NCBI RefSeq assembly: GCF_003013475.1
Contig: NZ_PXZO01000003.1
Location: forward strand, 62,001-126,000
Source: Brevibacillus porteri
Lineage (GTDB): Bacteria; Bacillota; Bacilli; Brevibacillales; Brevibacillaceae
DNA length: 64,000 nt
Direction: 5' to 3'
Positions 18,026-26,250 of the stretch are shown here, piece by piece. The first letter of the stretch is position 1; every line of letters begins with the position of its first letter. A model generated the notes under the pieces. That model was not told the origin of the DNA and did no database searches. It saw only the letters and a list, made by a program, of their open reading frames with translations. The position numbers were made by a program, and so were the translations under genes.

Positions 18026-18820
18026 GTGGGGATTGGAATTGTCGTAACTTCCGGTAAAGGCGGCGTGGGTAAGACGACCACTTCCGCCAATTTGGGAACG
18101 GCGCTCGCATTGTTGGGACAGAAAGTATGCATGGTAGATACCGATATTGGCTTGCGTAATTTGGATGTAGTCATGGGACTTGAGAACCGAATTATTTATG
18201 ATCTGGTAGACGTTGCAGAAGGTGCATGCCGACTGCCGCAGGCTCTGATCAAAGACAAGCGGTTTGACAATCTGGCATTGCTCCCGGCTGCTCAGACCAA
18301 AGACAAATCAGCAGTATCTCCTGAGCAGATGGAGGAAATCATTACGCAATTGAAGCGGGAATATGATTATGTCATCATCGATTGCCCTGCGGGTATTGAG
18401 CAAGGCTTCCGCAATGCAGTGGCAGGGGCTGATCAAGCAATCGTCGTGACTACACCTGAAAAAGCCGCTGTGCGTGATGCTGATAGGATTATTGGCCTAT
18501 TAGAGCGAGAAAAAATCGGAATGCCGAAGCTGGTCATCAATCGCGTTCGCTCCCATATGGTGAAAAATGGCGACATGCTGGATGTAGAAGACATTTTGGA
18601 TTTGTTAGCCATTGACTTAATTGGTGTCGTGCCGGATGATGATCATATCATTAAATCCGCGAACCAAGGTGAGCCGGCTGTAATAAATCACGAATCGCGT
18701 GCTTCCATTGCGTATCGGAACGTGGCTCGTCGCCTTTTAGGTGAAGCTGTTCCATTGCAGCCATTGGAAGAAAAAGCGGGCGTGTTTCATAAAATGCGTA
18801 AATTCTTTGGATTAAAATAG
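18026..18820 (+). CDS. minD: Septum site-determining ATPase MinD
   Basis: A 264-residue ParA/MinD ATPase with a deviant Walker A motif, SGKGGVGKTT, at residues 9-18. DTDIGLRNLDVVMG follows, and the C-terminal amphipathic membrane-targeting helix is FHKMRKFFGLK. With MinC it blocks division near the poles. GTG 18026 follows GAGGAGG by 8 nt. The gene is 20 bp after minC. Confidence 0.96.
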   Translation: MGIGIVVTSGKGGVGKTTTSANLGTALALLGQKVCMVDTDIGLRNLDVVMGLENRIIYDLVDVAEGACRLPQALIKDKRFDNLALLPAAQTKDKSAVSPEQMEEIITQLKREYDYVIIDCPAGIEQGFRNAVAGADQAIVVTTPEKAAVRDADRIIGLLEREKIGMPKLVINRVRSHMVKNGDMLDVEDILDLLAIDLIGVVPDDDHIIKSANQGEPAVINHESRASIAYRNVARRLLGEAVPLQPLEEKAGVFHKMRKFFGLK

Positions 18821-18829
18821 GTAATACAT

Positions 18830-18864
18830 GGCTCCCTTCTTTTAAAGAGGGGAGTCACGTTTTC
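18830..18864 (+). terminator. Hairpin between minD and rodA (weak terminator or attenuator)
   Basis: Stem GGCTCCCTTC / GAGGGGAGTC with an A/T loop, followed by ACGTTTTCT. The short T-run suggests partial read-through into rodA. Confidence 0.5.
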
Positions 18865-18877
18865 TAGGAGGAAACGG

Positions 18878-20008
18878 ATGGACCTGGAAAAACGTCATTT
18901 CAAAACAATTGACTGGACCATCATTTTGATTTTGGCAGGGCTGGGTATTTTCAGCTATTTGGGGATTTCCGGTTCTGCGGCAGGTGTAGATAAGGCGCAT
19001 CAGCAGGTCCTTTGGTATGTCATCGGCTTTATTGTGCTAGGGGTGACATTGCTTTTTGACTATCGTCTAATCCACAACATGGCCTATGTCTTATATGTAC
19101 TCGGTCTGATTCTCTTGATCGGGGTATTTCAAACGAGGCCCATTAACAATACGACGAGCTGGTATGACCTTGGTCCTGTCTTGTTTCAGCCTTCTGAACC
19201 GATGAAGCTGTTCACAATCATAACGGTGGCGCGCTTCTTGTCTAAGAGGGCAAATGATCCAGATCGGTTTTACTATTTCTATAAGCTGATTCCGGTATTG
19301 GCCTTGGTTGGTGTACCATTGCTTTTGATTTTGATTCAGCCCGATTTGGGTACGGCCATGGTTTACACGGGGATGCTTGCCACGATGCTAATCGTTGGTG
19401 GTATACGGATGAAGCATGTATTGTACATGGGAGGATTGGTCGGCAGTTTCTTTGCCGCCATGACGTTGCTGCATGAATACAAGCAGGATATCTTTTTCAA
19501 GATTATCAAGCCGTATCAGTGGGATCGAATCCTCTTTTGGATGAACCCGGATCTTGAACCGATGGGACGAGGATTCCAGCTCAAGCAAGCGTTGATTGCT
19601 ATCGGCTCTGGGCAATTGTTCGGAAAAGGGATTGATACGCCGACCCAAGCGAGCTTTGGATGGGTGCCGGTAGGAGAGAGTGATTTTATCTTTACCGTCA
19701 TTGCAGAAAAGCTGGGTTTTGTCGGAGCAGGCTTGCTGATGATTTTGTTTTTCGTCTTGATTTACCGAATGATCCGCATCGCGATGGAGGCAAAAGATCC
19801 GTTCGGCTCATACGTTGTCGCAGGTGTCGTAGGGATGCTTACCTTCCAGATCTTTGAGAACATCGGAATGACGATTCAGTTGATGCCGATTACGGGTATT
19901 CCGCTTCCGTTCATTAGCTACGGAGGGAGCTCGCTTGTAACCAACTTCCTGATCATTGGTGTGGTGCTCAATATTGGGATGCGTAAGGACAAGTTACGTT
20001 TTGATTAA
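18878..20008 (+). CDS. rodA: SEDS-family peptidoglycan glycosyltransferase RodA
   Basis: A 376-residue membrane protein with about ten helices of the FtsW/RodA/SpoVE family. It polymerises lipid II together with a class B PBP. Family blocks visible are FQPSEPMKL, IQPDLGTAMV and the C-terminal PLPFISYGGSSL. Its place behind mreBCD-PBP2-minCD supports RodA rather than FtsW or SpoVE, but sequence alone does not exclude a paralogue. AGGAGG precedes ATG 18878. Confidence 0.88.
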   Translation: MDLEKRHFKTIDWTIILILAGLGIFSYLGISGSAAGVDKAHQQVLWYVIGFIVLGVTLLFDYRLIHNMAYVLYVLGLILLIGVFQTRPINNTTSWYDLGPVLFQPSEPMKLFTIITVARFLSKRANDPDRFYYFYKLIPVLALVGVPLLLILIQPDLGTAMVYTGMLATMLIVGGIRMKHVLYMGGLVGSFFAAMTLLHEYKQDIFFKIIKPYQWDRILFWMNPDLEPMGRGFQLKQALIAIGSGQLFGKGIDTPTQASFGWVPVGESDFIFTVIAEKLGFVGAGLLMILFFVLIYRMIRIAMEAKDPFGSYVVAGVVGMLTFQIFENIGMTIQLMPITGIPLPFISYGGSSLVTNFLIIGVVLNIGMRKDKLRFD

Positions 20009-20017
20009 GGAGTTGTT

Positions 20018-20072
20018 CAAAAAGTCTTCTGGTTCTCGCCACTTTCCGGTGATGAATAGAAGACTTTTTGTA
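20018..20072. terminator. Long-stem terminator after rodA
   Basis: A perfect 13-bp inverted repeat, CAAAAAGTCTTCT (20018-20030) with AGAAGACTTTTTG (20058-20070). The arms give T-runs on both strands. GTTCAAAAAGTC here is also the arm sequence of the palindrome at 42416-42463. Confidence 0.8.
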
Positions 20073-20086
20073 CACTCATGAAATGC

Positions 20087-20115
20087 GTGACAAATGCAAA
20101 AATTTATGCTAAAAT
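20087..20115 (+). promoter_or_regulatory. Promoter of the cold-shock gene
   Basis: GTGACA at 20087-20092 and TAAAAT at 20110-20115 with a 17-bp spacer. This leaves a leader of about 195 nt before the cold-shock gene, a length typical of csp transcripts. Confidence 0.6.
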
Positions 20116-20167
20116 CATCCTAAGTTAACCATTTTTACAAGTTATAGTGTTTGATTGATTGGTATGG

Positions 20168-20227
20168 AGTCGTACGTATTGTGAGTGACGTCACCAATTG
20201 TCAATCGCAATTCGTATGACTTTTTTT
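20168..20227 (+). promoter_or_regulatory. Terminator-like long hairpin inside the csp 5' leader
   Basis: Arms 20168-20187 and 20202-20221 pair at 18 of 20 positions (with two G-U pairs), leaving a 14-nt loop, and are followed directly by seven T (20221-20227). It lies between the csp promoter and start codon. It could attenuate transcription or act as an RNA thermosensor. A second small perfect hairpin, CGCCTCGTGAGGCG, lies at about 20279-20292 near the ribosome-binding site. Confidence 0.65.
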
Positions 20228-20316
20228 CCTTGACGCAAAAGGCTTATCTGTAAAAAAGAGGTTAACGCTACACTCTTTCGCCTCGTGAGGCGTAATGTTC
20301 AGGGAGGTTTTGTTTC

Positions 20317-20517
20317 ATGCAACAAGGTATCGTAAAATGGTTTAACGCAGAAAAAGGATACGGCTTCATCCAAGTTGAGGGTGGCGACGACGTATTCGTA
20401 CACTACAGCGCAATCCAGTCAGAAGGTTTCAAATCTCTTGACGAAGGTCAAAAGGTTGAGTTCGAAATCGTTCAAGGTAGCCGTGGACCACAAGCTGCTA
20501 GCGTAACTAAACTGTAA
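20317..20517 (+). CDS. Cold-shock protein (CspA/CspB family)
   Basis: A 66-residue single cold-shock domain that binds single-stranded RNA and DNA. RNP1 is KGYGFIQV (residues 13-20) and RNP2 is [15 protein letters not shown] lies 10 nt before ATG 20317. It is monocistronic, with its own promoter, a long structured leader and a terminator. Which csp paralogue it is cannot be told from the sequence. Confidence 0.97.
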   Translation: MQQGIVKWFNAEKGYGFIQVEGGDDVFVHYSAIQSEGFKSLDEGQKVEFEIVQGSRGPQAASVTKL

Positions 20518-20533
20518 AATTGACAGATTCAAA

Positions 20534-20566
20534 GGCAGTCTCTCGATGGGGAGACTGTCTTTTTTG
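20534..20566 (+). terminator. Intrinsic terminator after the csp gene
   Basis: Stem GGCAGTCTC / GAGACTGTC followed by six T. Confidence 0.92.
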
Positions 20567-20613
20567 CGTGTTTCCACCCGATACACTGGGTCGTTGGAGA
20601 GGGGCGATGGTCG

Positions 20614-20642
20614 TCATAAAGCAGGTAGACAAGTCATAGGAT
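20614..20642 (+). promoter_or_regulatory. Sigma-E-type sporulation promoter for spoIVFA-spoIVFB
   Basis: TCATAAA at 20614-20620, a 14-nt spacer and CATAGGAT at 20635-20642. This fits the sigma-E consensus (KMATATT, about 14 nt, CATACANT). The B. subtilis spoIVF operon is known to be mother-cell sigma-E dependent. The start codon is 34 nt after the -10. Confidence 0.6.
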
Positions 20643-20675
20643 GATACTAAAGGCTTGGCCTGCGGAGGGATGGAC

Positions 20676-21461
20676 ATGTTTGAAAGAGTAGATCGAGTAA
20701 AAGAAAGACGGAGAGAGCGTTTGGAAAGAATCCGAACGCAGTCACGAGACAGCTATACTCCCTACGTCGATGATTGGAAAGATCCCATCGAAGAATCGCC
20801 AGACCCATTCAGTTACTCGCCACGTGAGAAAGATATGATGGAACAGCCACCGTCCCATGAAAAGTGGGGCGTGCAAATTTTAGCATCTGTTTTATTGATT
20901 GGTGCTGCTTATATTTTGTTTCAAACAACGCTGATCCCTGCTTCTTGGAAAAGCTCCGCGAGGGAAGTCATGACACGGGACTTTAATTTTTCAGGAGTAG
21001 CGGACTGGTATGAAGCGAGATTTGGTCCGATTCCGACGATGCTTCCTTCGATACCTACCAATCCCCCTGCAGTGCCAGCCACGAGTACAACAAAGGATGC
21101 AAATGCTGTGTGGAAGCTCCCCAGTAGCTGGAAAGTCGTAAAATCCTATGATCCAGAGAGTGCTAATGTGATCCTGCATACGGGAATGAACGATCAAATC
21201 ACGATTGGAGAAGCTGGCTGGGTTGCGTTTGTCGGAGAAAAGCCTGATTATGGGACGACAGTGATTGTTCGTCTAACCAAAGGACGGGAGATATGGCTGG
21301 GCAATCTCGATAGCATAGGGGTGACGAAGGACGAGGTCCTTAAACCTGGTCAAGTCATCGGAACCGCACGGGTAATGGACCAGACATCTCGTCATCTGTA
21401 TGTAGGGGCGAGAGTGAATGAGCAATTTGTTAATCCCCTGGAAGTGATACCGTTTGAATAG
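20676..21461 (+). CDS. spoIVFA: Stage IV sporulation protein FA (M23-like, regulator of the pro-sigma-K protease)
   Basis: A 261-residue protein. It has a basic, charged N-terminus (VDRVKERRRERLERI), one membrane segment at about 75-92 (ASVLLIGAAYILFQTTLI) and a C-terminal LytM/M23-like domain (about 170-260, YGTTVIVRLTKGREIWLGN). It scaffolds and inhibits SpoIVFB in the outer forespore membrane with BofA. The M23 metal ligands appear lost, as in other SpoIVFA. ATG 20676 has GGAGGG 6 nt upstream. The stop overlaps spoIVFB. Confidence 0.9.
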   Translation: MFERVDRVKERRRERLERIRTQSRDSYTPYVDDWKDPIEESPDPFSYSPREKDMMEQPPSHEKWGVQILASVLLIGAAYILFQTTLIPASWKSSAREVMTRDFNFSGVADWYEARFGPIPTMLPSIPTNPPAVPATSTTKDANAVWKLPSSWKVVKSYDPESANVILHTGMNDQITIGEAGWVAFVGEKPDYGTTVIVRLTKGREIWLGNLDSIGVTKDEVLKPGQVIGTARVMDQTSRHLYVGARVNEQFVNPLEVIPFE

Positions 21462-22290
21462 GGGAGGCTGGCTTGACATTCGGTTTCGCATTCACCTGCT
21501 ATTTTGGGCGGTGATCGGCTTGTCCGTGGTGACAGGCCATTTTTTGGAGGTCATTACCTTGTTTGTCATCGTGCTGATCCATGAATTGGGGCATGTAGCG
21601 ATGGCGCGCGAGCTCGGATGGACCGTAAAAGAAGTGCAGCTTCTGCCTTTTGGCGGAGTAGCAACGATGGAAGACGCGTACGCCACGGACCCAATGGATG
21701 AGATTGTCGTGGCACTCGCCGGACCCTTCTTAAATATGGTGATGATGGCTGCTTCGTACTTGTTTTGGTTTATGGGGATATGGACGGAAGAGTGGGCCCG
21801 CTTTTTCTTGGTAAGCAATTTGACGATTGCGCTGTTTAACCTGTTGCCAATTTGGCCGTTGGATGGCGGGAGAATCTTGTTGGCCGTTCTATGCTGGTTT
21901 ATGTCGTATAGGCAGGCGACGATGATATCGATGACGGGGAGTACGCTGTTTGCGGGGATCATGGTGGGGATGTCCAGCTTGGAGTTGAAGTACAACTTAG
22001 CAGTAATCGGGATTTATTTATTGGTATTGAACATTCAGGCATTTTTACGGTTTCCTTATCAATTTTTTCGCTTTCTTGTAGAAAAATACGAACGGCAGCA
22101 AGAAGAAGCTGCCGTTCAAGCGATACGCGTGCATCCTGAGGAGACGGTACTGGCAGTCTCACACAAGCTGCGGCGGGGATACTCCCATCTTTTCTACGTG
22201 CAAGGTGCAGGTCTCTTGGCAGAGGAACAGCTATTGTATGCCCTTTTGTTTGAGCAAAAGCACGACGCCGCAGTAGGCAAGCTCCTTTAG
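21454..22290 (+). CDS. spoIVFB: Stage IV sporulation protein FB, intramembrane metalloprotease
   Basis: A 278-residue site-2 protease with multiple membrane helices and a CBS-like cytoplasmic C-terminal part. The zinc motif is HELGH (about residues 43-47), and the third ligand lies in NLLPIWPLDGG (about 129-139). It cleaves pro-sigma-K in the mother cell. The likely start is TTG 21454, overlapping the spoIVFA stop, with GGAAG upstream; the good GGGAGG site further down is not in frame with a start codon. The end overlaps by 4 bp the end of the convergent acetyltransferase gene. Confidence 0.92.
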   Translation: MNRGGWLDIRFRIHLLFWAVIGLSVVTGHFLEVITLFVIVLIHELGHVAMARELGWTVKEVQLLPFGGVATMEDAYATDPMDEIVVALAGPFLNMVMMAASYLFWFMGIWTEEWARFFLVSNLTIALFNLLPIWPLDGGRILLAVLCWFMSYRQATMISMTGSTLFAGIMVGMSSLELKYNLAVIGIYLLVLNIQAFLRFPYQFFRFLVEKYERQQEEAAVQAIRVHPEETVLAVSHKLRRGYSHLFYVQGAGLLAEEQLLYALLFEQKHDAAVGKLL

Positions 22291-22838
22291 TCTCTAGTCT
22301 TATCAGCAGGAGAGGTCCATTCCATCAGCCAGCAATCACGCATGCTTCCTTCGTGCCATTCGTGCAGAGGAAGCTTTTTTACTTTTCGAAAGCCACATTT
22401 TTCATAGCAACGGAGGGCTCGTTCATTCCAGGCTTGCGGGTCAATCGCTACTTTTTGTACTCGTTTTTCCTTGTGGAGATAGTGGAGGATGGCTGTAACG
22501 AGCTGAGTGCCAATACCGCTATTCCAGTAAGCAGGCTCTCCGATGAACTGGTCCATGCCGTAGACAACGACGTCTTTTACGTACCCATACAGTTGTTTTT
22601 CCGGAGTATCAAGTGGATAAAATTGCGCATAACCAATCGGTTTGTCCGTGTACAAGATGAGGCAGCGAGTTTTACCATCGTCTTCCGGAAAAAAGCTTTG
22701 CTGCACGAGGGACTCGTCATGTGGCCGATCGCGACCTTCATAATAGGCCAAAACGCGCTCGTCAGAAAGCCATTTGACTAAGTGAACGGCATCATCGGGG
22801 GATAAGGCTCTTATTTTTAAATCACCTGCATGAATCAT
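22287..22838 (-). CDS. GNAT acetyltransferase resembling aminoglycoside 6'-N-acetyltransferase
   Basis: A 183-residue Acetyltransf_8-type GNAT. It resembles the acetyltransferase half of AAC(6')-Ie along its length. Shared blocks are WLSDERVL, YEGRD, VYGMDQFIGEPAYW, GIGTQL, CYEKCGF and EWHEGSMRDCWLMEW. It may acetylate aminoglycosides, but its native substrate is unknown. AAAGGAGATC precedes ATG 22838. It is convergent with spoIVFB (4-bp overlap) and divergent from rng, sitting where B. subtilis has no such gene. There is no mobile-element trace beside it, so it looks resident. Confidence 0.85.
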   Translation of the reverse strand: MIHAGDLKIRALSPDDAVHLVKWLSDERVLAYYEGRDRPHDESLVQQSFFPEDDGKTRCLILYTDKPIGYAQFYPLDTPEKQLYGYVKDVVVYGMDQFIGEPAYWNSGIGTQLVTAILHYLHKEKRVQKVAIDPQAWNERALRCYEKCGFRKVKKLPLHEWHEGSMRDCWLMEWTSPADKTRD

Positions 22839-22945
22839 GGATGATCTCCTTTACCTTGACTTAGCAGCTATGTTAGATTACTTCCTATGAGCCCGGTTAT
22901 CCTTCTTTTGGGCAACGTTTGCACGGGGAATAAGGAGTGAAAACA

Positions 22946-24421
22946 GTGAAGCAAGTAGCGATTAGTGCACAAGGTAGCAGCATCCGCATCGCATTCATGG
23001 AAAACGGGAAATTGCAGGAATGGCGTACAAAGGATGTGGGAGCACACGCAAGCGTTGGTGACATTTACCAGGGACGGATCGCGGATGTGAAGCCTGGCAT
23101 CCAATCTGCCTTTGTTGATATTGGTACAGGCCAAAATGCTTATTTGTATGTAGATGACACAGTCGGTGTGCAGTCAGATGGAGCAGCGAAACCAAGTATT
23201 GCGGAACGCGTTCATGTAGGGCAAAAGGTATTGGTTCAAGTGAGTAAAGAGGCGTTGGAAATGAAGGCGCCAAAAATCACGATGCAGATCAGCTTGCAGG
23301 GGCGTTATCTGGTATACCTTCCGACTGAAGAAAGCATTTCGCTTTCTCGTAAAATAACCGATGATACCAAACGAAAACGACTGCAACAGGTGATCTCTTC
23401 GACAGTAGCGCAAGGAGAAGGCTGTATTCTGCGCACGGAAGCGGCGGAAGCAGAAGAGCAGACACTCATTAGCGAGCTGGTCTATTTGCGCAATCGCTGG
23501 CAGGAAATGCTGCGAACAGCGGAGGGACTCCGTTCGACCGGACGGATTTTTCAGGATGCAGAGTTGATTGAGATGGCGCTCCGAGATGGCTTGGCAACTG
23601 GCATGGATGAGCTGTTGGTAGAAGGTGCGACGACTCATCAGCAGGTAAAAGCGGCGTTGGCAGCTTTTGCTCCAGAAATACAAGAGAAGCTTCGCTGGTA
23701 TCAGGGCAAACAGCCGCTCTTTGACTACTTGGGTGTCGAGGCGGAACTGATTCGTGCTCGTGATCGACATGTGCCGCTCAAGAGTGGAGGGTCCTTGGTC
23801 ATCGACAGGACTGAAGCGATGACGGTCATCGATGTAAATACCGGTTCATTCACAGGTGGAGGAGGGCAACAGCGGGAGCAGGCAGTGACGGCGACCAATC
23901 TCGAGGCTGTAACTGAAATTGCCAGGCATCTGCGGTTGCGAGACATCGGTGGCATCGTGATCATTGATTTCATCGACATGAAAGAGCAGAGCAATAAGGA
24001 GCGAGTGATCTCGCGATTGAAACAAGAGCTGGCGAAGGACCCTGTGCCTTCGACTGTTCTCGGGATGACGTCGCTTGGATTAGTCGAGATGACGCGAAAA
24101 AGAGTGCGTGCGAGCCTGACAGAGCGGCTGACGGAGCCGTGTGAGGCATGCAAGGGCCGAGGGAGAGTTTGGCGAGTAGACGAGTTGTTCCGGCGCATGT
24201 ACGCCGAAGTCACCGCATTGGCAAAGAGCCAAGATGCGGAGGCTGTTCTCGTGGACATGCCGTCAAGATTGTTGGACATGATAGAGGAGTGGGAAAAAGC
24301 AGAAGCAATCACATGGCCTGTCCATGTCTATAAGCAGCTTGTTCCTGCGATGAGCCCAGATGAGTTTCGAATTGGATACGTCGGAAATCGGGCAGAGGCA
24401 GAGCGTTTACAATCGAAATAA
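22946..24421 (+). CDS. rng: Ribonuclease G/E family endoribonuclease
   Basis: A 491-residue RNase. It has an S1 domain (about 35-110, GDIYQGRIADVKPGIQSAFVDIG), the RNase H-like and DNase I-like catalytic part (VIDVNTGSFTG, IDFIDMK) and a Zn-link (CEACKGRGR). It cleaves single-stranded A/U-rich RNA in rRNA maturation and mRNA decay. It lacks the long degradosome scaffold of E. coli RNase E. GTG 22946 has AAGGAG 9 nt upstream; GTG 22937 would be too close. It precedes rplU, an arrangement seen in many Bacillota other than B. subtilis. Confidence 0.94.
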   Translation: MKQVAISAQGSSIRIAFMENGKLQEWRTKDVGAHASVGDIYQGRIADVKPGIQSAFVDIGTGQNAYLYVDDTVGVQSDGAAKPSIAERVHVGQKVLVQVSKEALEMKAPKITMQISLQGRYLVYLPTEESISLSRKITDDTKRKRLQQVISSTVAQGEGCILRTEAAEAEEQTLISELVYLRNRWQEMLRTAEGLRSTGRIFQDAELIEMALRDGLATGMDELLVEGATTHQQVKAALAAFAPEIQEKLRWYQGKQPLFDYLGVEAELIRARDRHVPLKSGGSLVIDRTEAMTVIDVNTGSFTGGGGQQREQAVTATNLEAVTEIARHLRLRDIGGIVIIDFIDMKEQSNKERVISRLKQELAKDPVPSTVLGMTSLGLVEMTRKRVRASLTERLTEPCEACKGRGRVWRVDELFRRMYAEVTALAKSQDAEAVLVDMPSRLLDMIEEWEKAEAITWPVHVYKQLVPAMSPDEFRIGYVGNRAEAERLQSK

Positions 24422-24422
24422 C

Positions 24423-24567
24423 TTGACTGGGCTATTGTAGCTATGATAACCTAATGGTTGTCATGCAGATATGCCTCGTGCATACTGTAACCGCACGAAT
24501 CAGGTAAATAAGCCGTCGCTCGTCGACGCACCTGTAAAGGCGAGTCTGAGTATAGGAGGTGCACACA
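24423..24567 (+). promoter_or_regulatory. rplU promoter and probable L21 leader RNA
   Basis: TTGACT at 24423-24428 with a weak -10 (GATAAC, 24445-24450) starts a leader of about 115 nt before rplU. The leader holds complementary parts (CGTCGCTCGTCGACG near 24512-24526; GCACCTGTAAAGGC). Bacillota rplU transcripts are known to carry an autoregulatory L21 leader; assignment here is by position and foldability. Confidence 0.5.
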
Positions 24568-24879
24568 GTGTACGCAATTATCGAAACCGGTGGAAAGCAA
24601 TACAAAGTTGAAGAGGGAGCAGTTCTCTTCATCGAGAAATTGGCTGGCAACGAAGGAGACGTTGTTACTTTTGACAAAGTTCTCTTCGTAAGCAAAGACG
24701 GCAAAGTTACTGCAGGAGCTCCTACAGTAGCTGGTGCAACGGTAACTGGTAAAGTAGAAAAACACGGTAAATCTGCAAAGATTATCGTGTACAAATACAA
24801 AGCCAAGAAAAACTACCGTCGCAAGCAAGGTCACCGTCAACCATTCACTAAAGTTGTGATCGAAAAGATCAACGCTTAA
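24568..24879 (+). CDS. rplU: 50S ribosomal protein L21
   Basis: A 103-residue large-subunit protein starting [16 protein letters not shown], with the C-terminal [14 protein letters not shown] block. GTG 24568 has AGGAGG about 9 nt upstream and gives the usual length; GTG 24559 overlaps that site. It heads rplU-prp-rpmA. Confidence 0.97.
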   Translation: MYAIIETGGKQYKVEEGAVLFIEKLAGNEGDVVTFDKVLFVSKDGKVTAGAPTVAGATVTGKVEKHGKSAKIIVYKYKAKKNYRRKQGHRQPFTKVVIEKINA

Positions 24880-24892
24880 TTGGTGACTTGTT

Positions 24893-25243
24893 ATGATTGA
24901 AGTGATCGTGAGCCGTGCGTCGCACGGTATCCATGAAATTAGTATTTCCGGACATGCCAATGCGGGTGCCTATGGGGCAGACATCGTTTGTTCTGCTGTA
25001 TCAGGCATCAGCTTTGGTATATTAAACGCCATCCAACCTTTGACGGGCATCACTCCTGATGTCGCTGTCGCACAAGAAGGCGGTGGGTTCTTGAAGTGGA
25101 GCCTTTCTTCTTCGGATGATGAGACTGCACGAGAGAAACAACAGCTTTTGGCAGAGAGCATGGTTATTGCTCTTTTGTCGGTTGAGGCGAATTACGGCAA
25201 ATACGTAAAAGTAAATGATCATAAATGGCAGGGAGGTGTCTGA
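24893..25243 (+). CDS. prp: Ribosomal-processing cysteine protease Prp
   Basis: A 116-residue YsxB-family protease. It has His21 in SGHANAG and Cys33 in DIVCSAVS, matching the catalytic pair in the S. aureus enzyme. It removes the N-terminal extension of L27. Its gene lies between rplU and rpmA, and L27 here carries the matching cleavage motif. 13 bp separate it from rplU. Confidence 0.95.
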   Translation: MIEVIVSRASHGIHEISISGHANAGAYGADIVCSAVSGISFGILNAIQPLTGITPDVAVAQEGGGFLKWSLSSSDDETAREKQQLLAESMVIALLSVEANYGKYVKVNDHKWQGGV

Positions 25244-25244
25244 T

Positions 25245-25544
25245 ATGAACATGCTGTTTAACTTGGACCTTCAGTTTTTCGCATCGAAAAAAGGGGTAGG
25301 TTCCACAAAGAACGGTCGCGATTCCATTTCCAAACGTCTGGGCGTGAAACGTGGCGACGGGCAATTCGTTACTGCTGGTAACATTCTCGTTCGTCAACGC
25401 GGAACAAAGATTTACCCAGGTGCGAACGTAATGAAAGGCGGAGACGACACTCTGTTTGCAACTGCAGATGGTGTTGTTCGTTTCAAGCGTCTGGGCCGTG
25501 ATCGCAAACAAGTTGTGATCGAGCCAGTTGCTTCTGAAGCGTAA
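25245..25544 (+). CDS. rpmA: 50S ribosomal protein L27 precursor
   Basis: A 99-residue protein with the Bacillota N-terminal extension [12 protein letters not shown] before [15 protein letters not shown]. Prp is expected to cut after LQFF so that mature L27 starts with Ala and reaches the peptidyl-transferase centre. GGGAGG precedes ATG 25245; ATG 25251 is an alternative. It overlaps nothing and starts 2 bp after prp. Confidence 0.97.
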   Translation: MNMLFNLDLQFFASKKGVGSTKNGRDSISKRLGVKRGDGQFVTAGNILVRQRGTKIYPGANVMKGGDDTLFATADGVVRFKRLGRDRKQVVIEPVASEA

Positions 25545-25556
25545 ATATTTGTTAAG

Positions 25557-25589
25557 AAAAACCCAGCGATATAGCTGGGTTTTCTTTTT
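25557..25589 (+). terminator. Intrinsic terminator after rpmA
   Basis: Stem AAAACCCAGC / GCTGGGTTTT with an ATATA loop, then a T-rich run. Confidence 0.92.
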
Positions 25590-25652
25590 GTCCGGCTCTT
25601 TTTTATGGTACAATAGATGGGAAAGATATTCTTATCGACTTGGGTGAATGTG

Positions 25653-26237
25653 ATGGGGGACGAGCGGAGGCTGTTTACGCATCAGACAGACCAACTGCTG
25701 ACCGTTCTGAACAGGCAGCGGCATGACTGGTTGAACCACGTTCAGGTTCTGCTCGGCTATTTGCATTTGAACCGTACTGAACAAGGAGAGGCCCATTTGA
25801 AACGCATTGCACAGATGGCGATGCAGGAATCGATGGTTGCCCGATTGAATAGCTCCTTGTTGTCCGTCTTCTTCTTGACATTTAATGCACTGAACAATGA
25901 ATTGCTTTTAGAAGTAGACGTGTGCAATCATGTGGATCTCACGCGAGTAGTTTTGAACGAGCAAGACTTGTTCCAGTTGGTGTCAGAGATATTATGCACA
26001 GTGAACGATCATGTAGATCAGAGCGGGTACGAAGCAGCCAGCATGCAGGTAAGCTTGCAAATGGATGAGCGTGGCGTTCATTTTCGTTTTGACCTGGCCG
26101 GTGTACTACGTGCATCCGGAATGGAAGAATTGGAAAAGCTGATACGTAAAAGCGAACAGAGTACGGTGGAGGTCACCGAGTGGATACATACGGAAGAAGA
26201 ATGGGTCCTGAATTTGGTGATCCCATTCGCGGAATGA
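25653..26237 (+). CDS. spo0B: Sporulation initiation phosphotransferase Spo0B
   Basis: A 194-residue protein with the phosphoacceptor helix [19 protein letters not shown], whose His matches Spo0B His30, and a degenerate kinase-like C-terminal half. It passes phosphate from Spo0F to Spo0A. Synteny (rpmA-spo0B-obg) is the same as in B. subtilis. The start is uncertain: ATG 25653, GTG 25650 and GTG 25644 are in frame with only GGGTGA nearby. A TACAAT at 25609-25614 could be its -10, which would make ATG 25617 too close to the transcript start. Confidence 0.87.
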   Translation: MGDERRLFTHQTDQLLTVLNRQRHDWLNHVQVLLGYLHLNRTEQGEAHLKRIAQMAMQESMVARLNSSLLSVFFLTFNALNNELLLEVDVCNHVDLTRVVLNEQDLFQLVSEILCTVNDHVDQSGYEAASMQVSLQMDERGVHFRFDLAGVLRASGMEELEKLIRKSEQSTVEVTEWIHTEEEWVLNLVIPFAE

Positions 26238-26250
26238 AAGAGGTGACACC

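Noticed and set aside
20279-20292. CGCCTCGTGAGGCG hairpin before csp as a third copy of the mreB/rel motif
   Set aside because: Only the CCTCG-GAGG hairpin is similar; the GCGGTCGCTC block and spacing are absent.
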